DNA of 64,000 nucleotides, from contig NZ_JADBGI010000028.1 of assembly GCF_014892575.1 (NCBI RefSeq), forward strand, positions 1-64,000, in the 5' to 3' direction. This document shows, piece by piece, positions 63,101-64,000 of the stretch. Positions within the stretch are counted from its first letter, which is position 1; every line of letters starts with the position of its first letter. The DNA is from Nocardiopsis coralli. GTDB lineage: Bacteria > Actinomycetota > Actinomycetes > Streptosporangiales > Streptosporangiaceae. The translations under genes were made by a program, and so were the position numbers. Under the pieces are notes generated by a model, which made no database searches, was not told the DNA's origin, and saw nothing but the letters and a program-made list of their open reading frames with translations.

Positions 63101-63915
63101 CCGCTGCCCAGCACCTCGGCGATCTCGGTGCGCCGGGTGCGCTCCTCGCCGGGGTCGCGGGGGATGCCCTGGTGGAGCATGTGGGCCACCGGCAGGTTGA
63201 CGGGGGCCTGCGCGAGGCGTTGGGCGAGCATGCGCGCGCCCAACGAGGCGTGGGTGAGGAAGTGCGCGACGGGGTCGGGCACGAGGGTCGGGTCGTCGCT
63301 GCGGCTGCCGTCCACGGGCAGTGCCCACACGTCGGCCTCCCAGCCGGCGGCGGGGGAGGGCAGCAGGTGGTCCTCCTGCGGGTTCTCGGGCGACAGGACC
63401 GGAAGGGCGGTGGACCCCTCGGGCAGGACGGCGTCGTCGTCGGGGTGCGCGGGGGACCAGGCGGCCGGGTCGTTGGTGCGTGCCCCGGTCAGCCGCATGG
63501 GGAAGGGGTGGACCGGGCCGCGGTGCCAGGTGGAGCGGTCGAGCAGGTGCACGACGTGCAGGGGCAGGCGGGTGTTGAGCTCCGCGAGCCAGGAACGGAA
63601 GTGGGGCTGGCGCCAACCGCGGTCCTGCGCGTCGGTGATCACGAGCCCGGCGGTGGCCCCTGCGGGCAGGGGTGCGTCCAGGGGCCAGGGGCGGACGGCC
63701 CCGACGTCGCCGTCACCGTGCGCGCGGCCCAGGGGCGTGGGGGCGAAGGTGCGTACCGCGGTTCCGGCGTCCCGTGCCTCGCGCAGCAGCTCAGCGACCT
63801 CGTCCTCGTGCACACACATCAGGGGTGAGGTGTCGAGGAGGATCACCAGGTGTGAGGGGTCGCTGGTGAGGCTGCTGAGGGTGAAAGCGGGAATGTGCGT
63901 GTTCTGGGGTGTCAT
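60082..63915 (-). CDS. SAV_2336-like/NB-ARC/TPR STAND protein
   Basis: 1277 residues. The N-terminal 150 residues (LVILLDTSPLMCVHEDEVAE; GLVITDAQDRGWRQPHFRSW) resemble the vWA-like SAV_2336 domain. An acidic and Pro-rich linker leads to an NB-ARC ATPase: P-loop LLTGGGGIGKTQIAIQYAHQ near residue 485, Walker B LLIFDDV near 556 and the SREQSW sensor region. Residues about 870-1240 are TPR-type repeats (RRRRHMFGANGIPTLRSQQA; LGNDLYALGRLQEALEQDTK). STAND ATPases of this layout act in signalling, development or defence; the nearest named type is the FxSxx-COOH system TPR protein, but no FxSxx precursor or radical-SAM gene is here. The start codon lies 85 bp from the window edge. Confidence 0.85.
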   Translation of the reverse strand: MTPQNTHIPAFTLSSLTSDPSHLVILLDTSPLMCVHEDEVAELLREARDAGTAVRTFAPTPLGRAHGDGDVGAVRPWPLDAPLPAGATAGLVITDAQDRGWRQPHFRSWLAELNTRLPLHVVHLLDRSTWHRGPVHPFPMRLTGARTNDPAAWSPAHPDDDAVLPEGSTALPVLSPENPQEDHLLPSPAAGWEADVWALPVDGSRSDDPTLVPDPVAHFLTHASLGARMLAQRLAQAPVNLPVAHMLHQGIPRDPGEERTRRTEIAEVLGSGLLDPTRPAGDLHDPAAAALEFLPGLRQQLLGRLGDLSTMRSVFFALGVEFEEAAQVYEWLSRLETGAPPRIDLPEREEGLARAVLPALRQMPGEYRRFATRIEDALGIDPPMPRAAPPGAAREPQPEGPPSPREEQTPDVSTTDPLDTESAGSEPISRTGGFSRRRRRSSAQLRGLPQHNRHFTGRTGYLEHIRSSFDSPEVYNGLYLLTGGGGIGKTQIAIQYAHQHRDEYDLIWWFSANNDADVQQAYLNLARFLGIPGDLGNYERTVERVHEALQFRDDVGYWLLIFDDVEDLKLLRQQGLPTGRGGDILITSREQSWTNEGHSDGQTVLALTPEESATLLRRVCPQGLEDDVLTLRIAEKLEYFPLALAQMGAYLRDSLISPEEFLEQLEHGFDALVDEVSEFGEGMHGGKPLAAAWNVQLENLSRGNERDRELKQLVREFIQLCSFFAPRPLKRTLFHRARGISDNRALSQILGDDRTLNKVLRYMSRHSLVDLDRRNYTFQFHGSFQAVVRNKLAEDERVRLRDLAHRLLAQSDPLGPENPQNWPEYQIYYAHAVESQAWRSRDVQVRNLVRNISVYLLETNNPIMGQRLIDSAISSWYDDPAQRFEMELLRNTTLRLQGEYSLALEEADRIFSERRELDGEDSDEVLSARRARAIAMGHLGEFEHAMEEFHAIRERVVELYTEEDENALVAAHDVAVAQRVLFRFAEALEIDEANVRRRRHMFGANGIPTLRSQQALAIDLLGLGRMDEAATMLEDCLHRFESEEAADSSHAVDIPLFQSLLTRRMGNHELALELSQGVADAHYLRDQLRNRTEVFVYNIHAVSLAFTKNHERAELLAERLLHTVDNHYAQHHFAPWITRVNAAIVLRGVGRFDDALELDRIALDNLARLLPSEPGPLAPVEINLGNDLYALGRLQEALEQDTKALDTCEAGLGPDHLFTLIARRNKLISRRALGADVGEEWAQLRSEFVAGYGPDHRYVRGMDGVVRLDADFLPISW

Positions 63916-64000
63916 GTCGTATTTTGCCCCCGTCGTTCCTTTTCAAGGGCTCCTGGAAATCGGTACCCCGTCCTCGGACTTTCCGACGCACGAGTCTGCC

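Overview
The window is about 64 kb of very GC-rich DNA with dense coding on both strands, many GTG starts and Shine-Dalgarno sites of the GGAG type. Chaplin domains, DUF397 and DUF3151 proteins, a SigE-type sigma factor, a tRNA without encoded CCA and a cobalamin riboswitch in front of ribonucleotide reductase genes all point to a filamentous or sporulating actinomycete. A Nocardiopsis/Streptosporangiales-type organism is my best guess, but this is inference. I see a chromosome segment with no integrase, transposase, prophage or CRISPR array.

Left part (1-14 kb): serB, a DUF1707 protein, an orphan ABC ATPase, an SPFH/stomatin-like protein, a TauE-type exporter, an HD-domain phosphohydrolase and a TetR regulator, then an aldehyde dehydrogenase, adenosine deaminase and APC permease run, and a CapA-like lipoprotein. 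At 14.7-16.2 kb lies a sortase-anchored protein with six chaplin domains, three of them in nearly identical 192-bp DNA repeats. From 16 to 26.7 kb come housekeeping and accessory enzymes: SURF1, a methyltransferase, GNATs, an MDR oxidoreductase, a MerR regulator divergent from a membrane protein across a concentric operator, an Smr protein, a PfkB kinase, a VOC protein and a flavoprotein.

Middle part (26.8-49 kb): tRNA-Ser(GCU), a giant LPXTG surface protein with DUF11 repeats, a SigE-family sigma factor, a two-gene module of a Cys-rich protein and a MauE/DoxX-like membrane protein, an aromatic/histidinol-phosphate aminotransferase, a MurA homologue, the purA-purD-purC operon, class II FBP aldolase, pyrE and cutA. 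Two regulatory-looking proteins with GGDEF resemblance (37.7-39.0 kb and 48.6-49.3 kb) flank this part.

Right part (49.5-64 kb) holds the most unusual content. One 987-residue protein joins an ECF sigma factor, a zinc-finger anti-sigma motif, a membrane helix and a large extracellular region. It is followed by a NYN-domain protein and a TPR-like protein. Next is a cobalamin riboswitch controlling nrdA-nrdB, whose NrdB has the class Ic signature: Phe at the radical-Tyr position and Glu as first metal ligand. The window ends in a conflict-system-like island: a TCAD1 protein, a DUF397 protein and a 1277-residue SAV_2336-like/NB-ARC/TPR STAND protein.

Surface and cell-envelope biology recurs throughout (two LPXTG proteins, CapA, MurA, two sigma factors, DUF11-type domains). 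No sortase is present in the window, so anchoring must depend on genes elsewhere.
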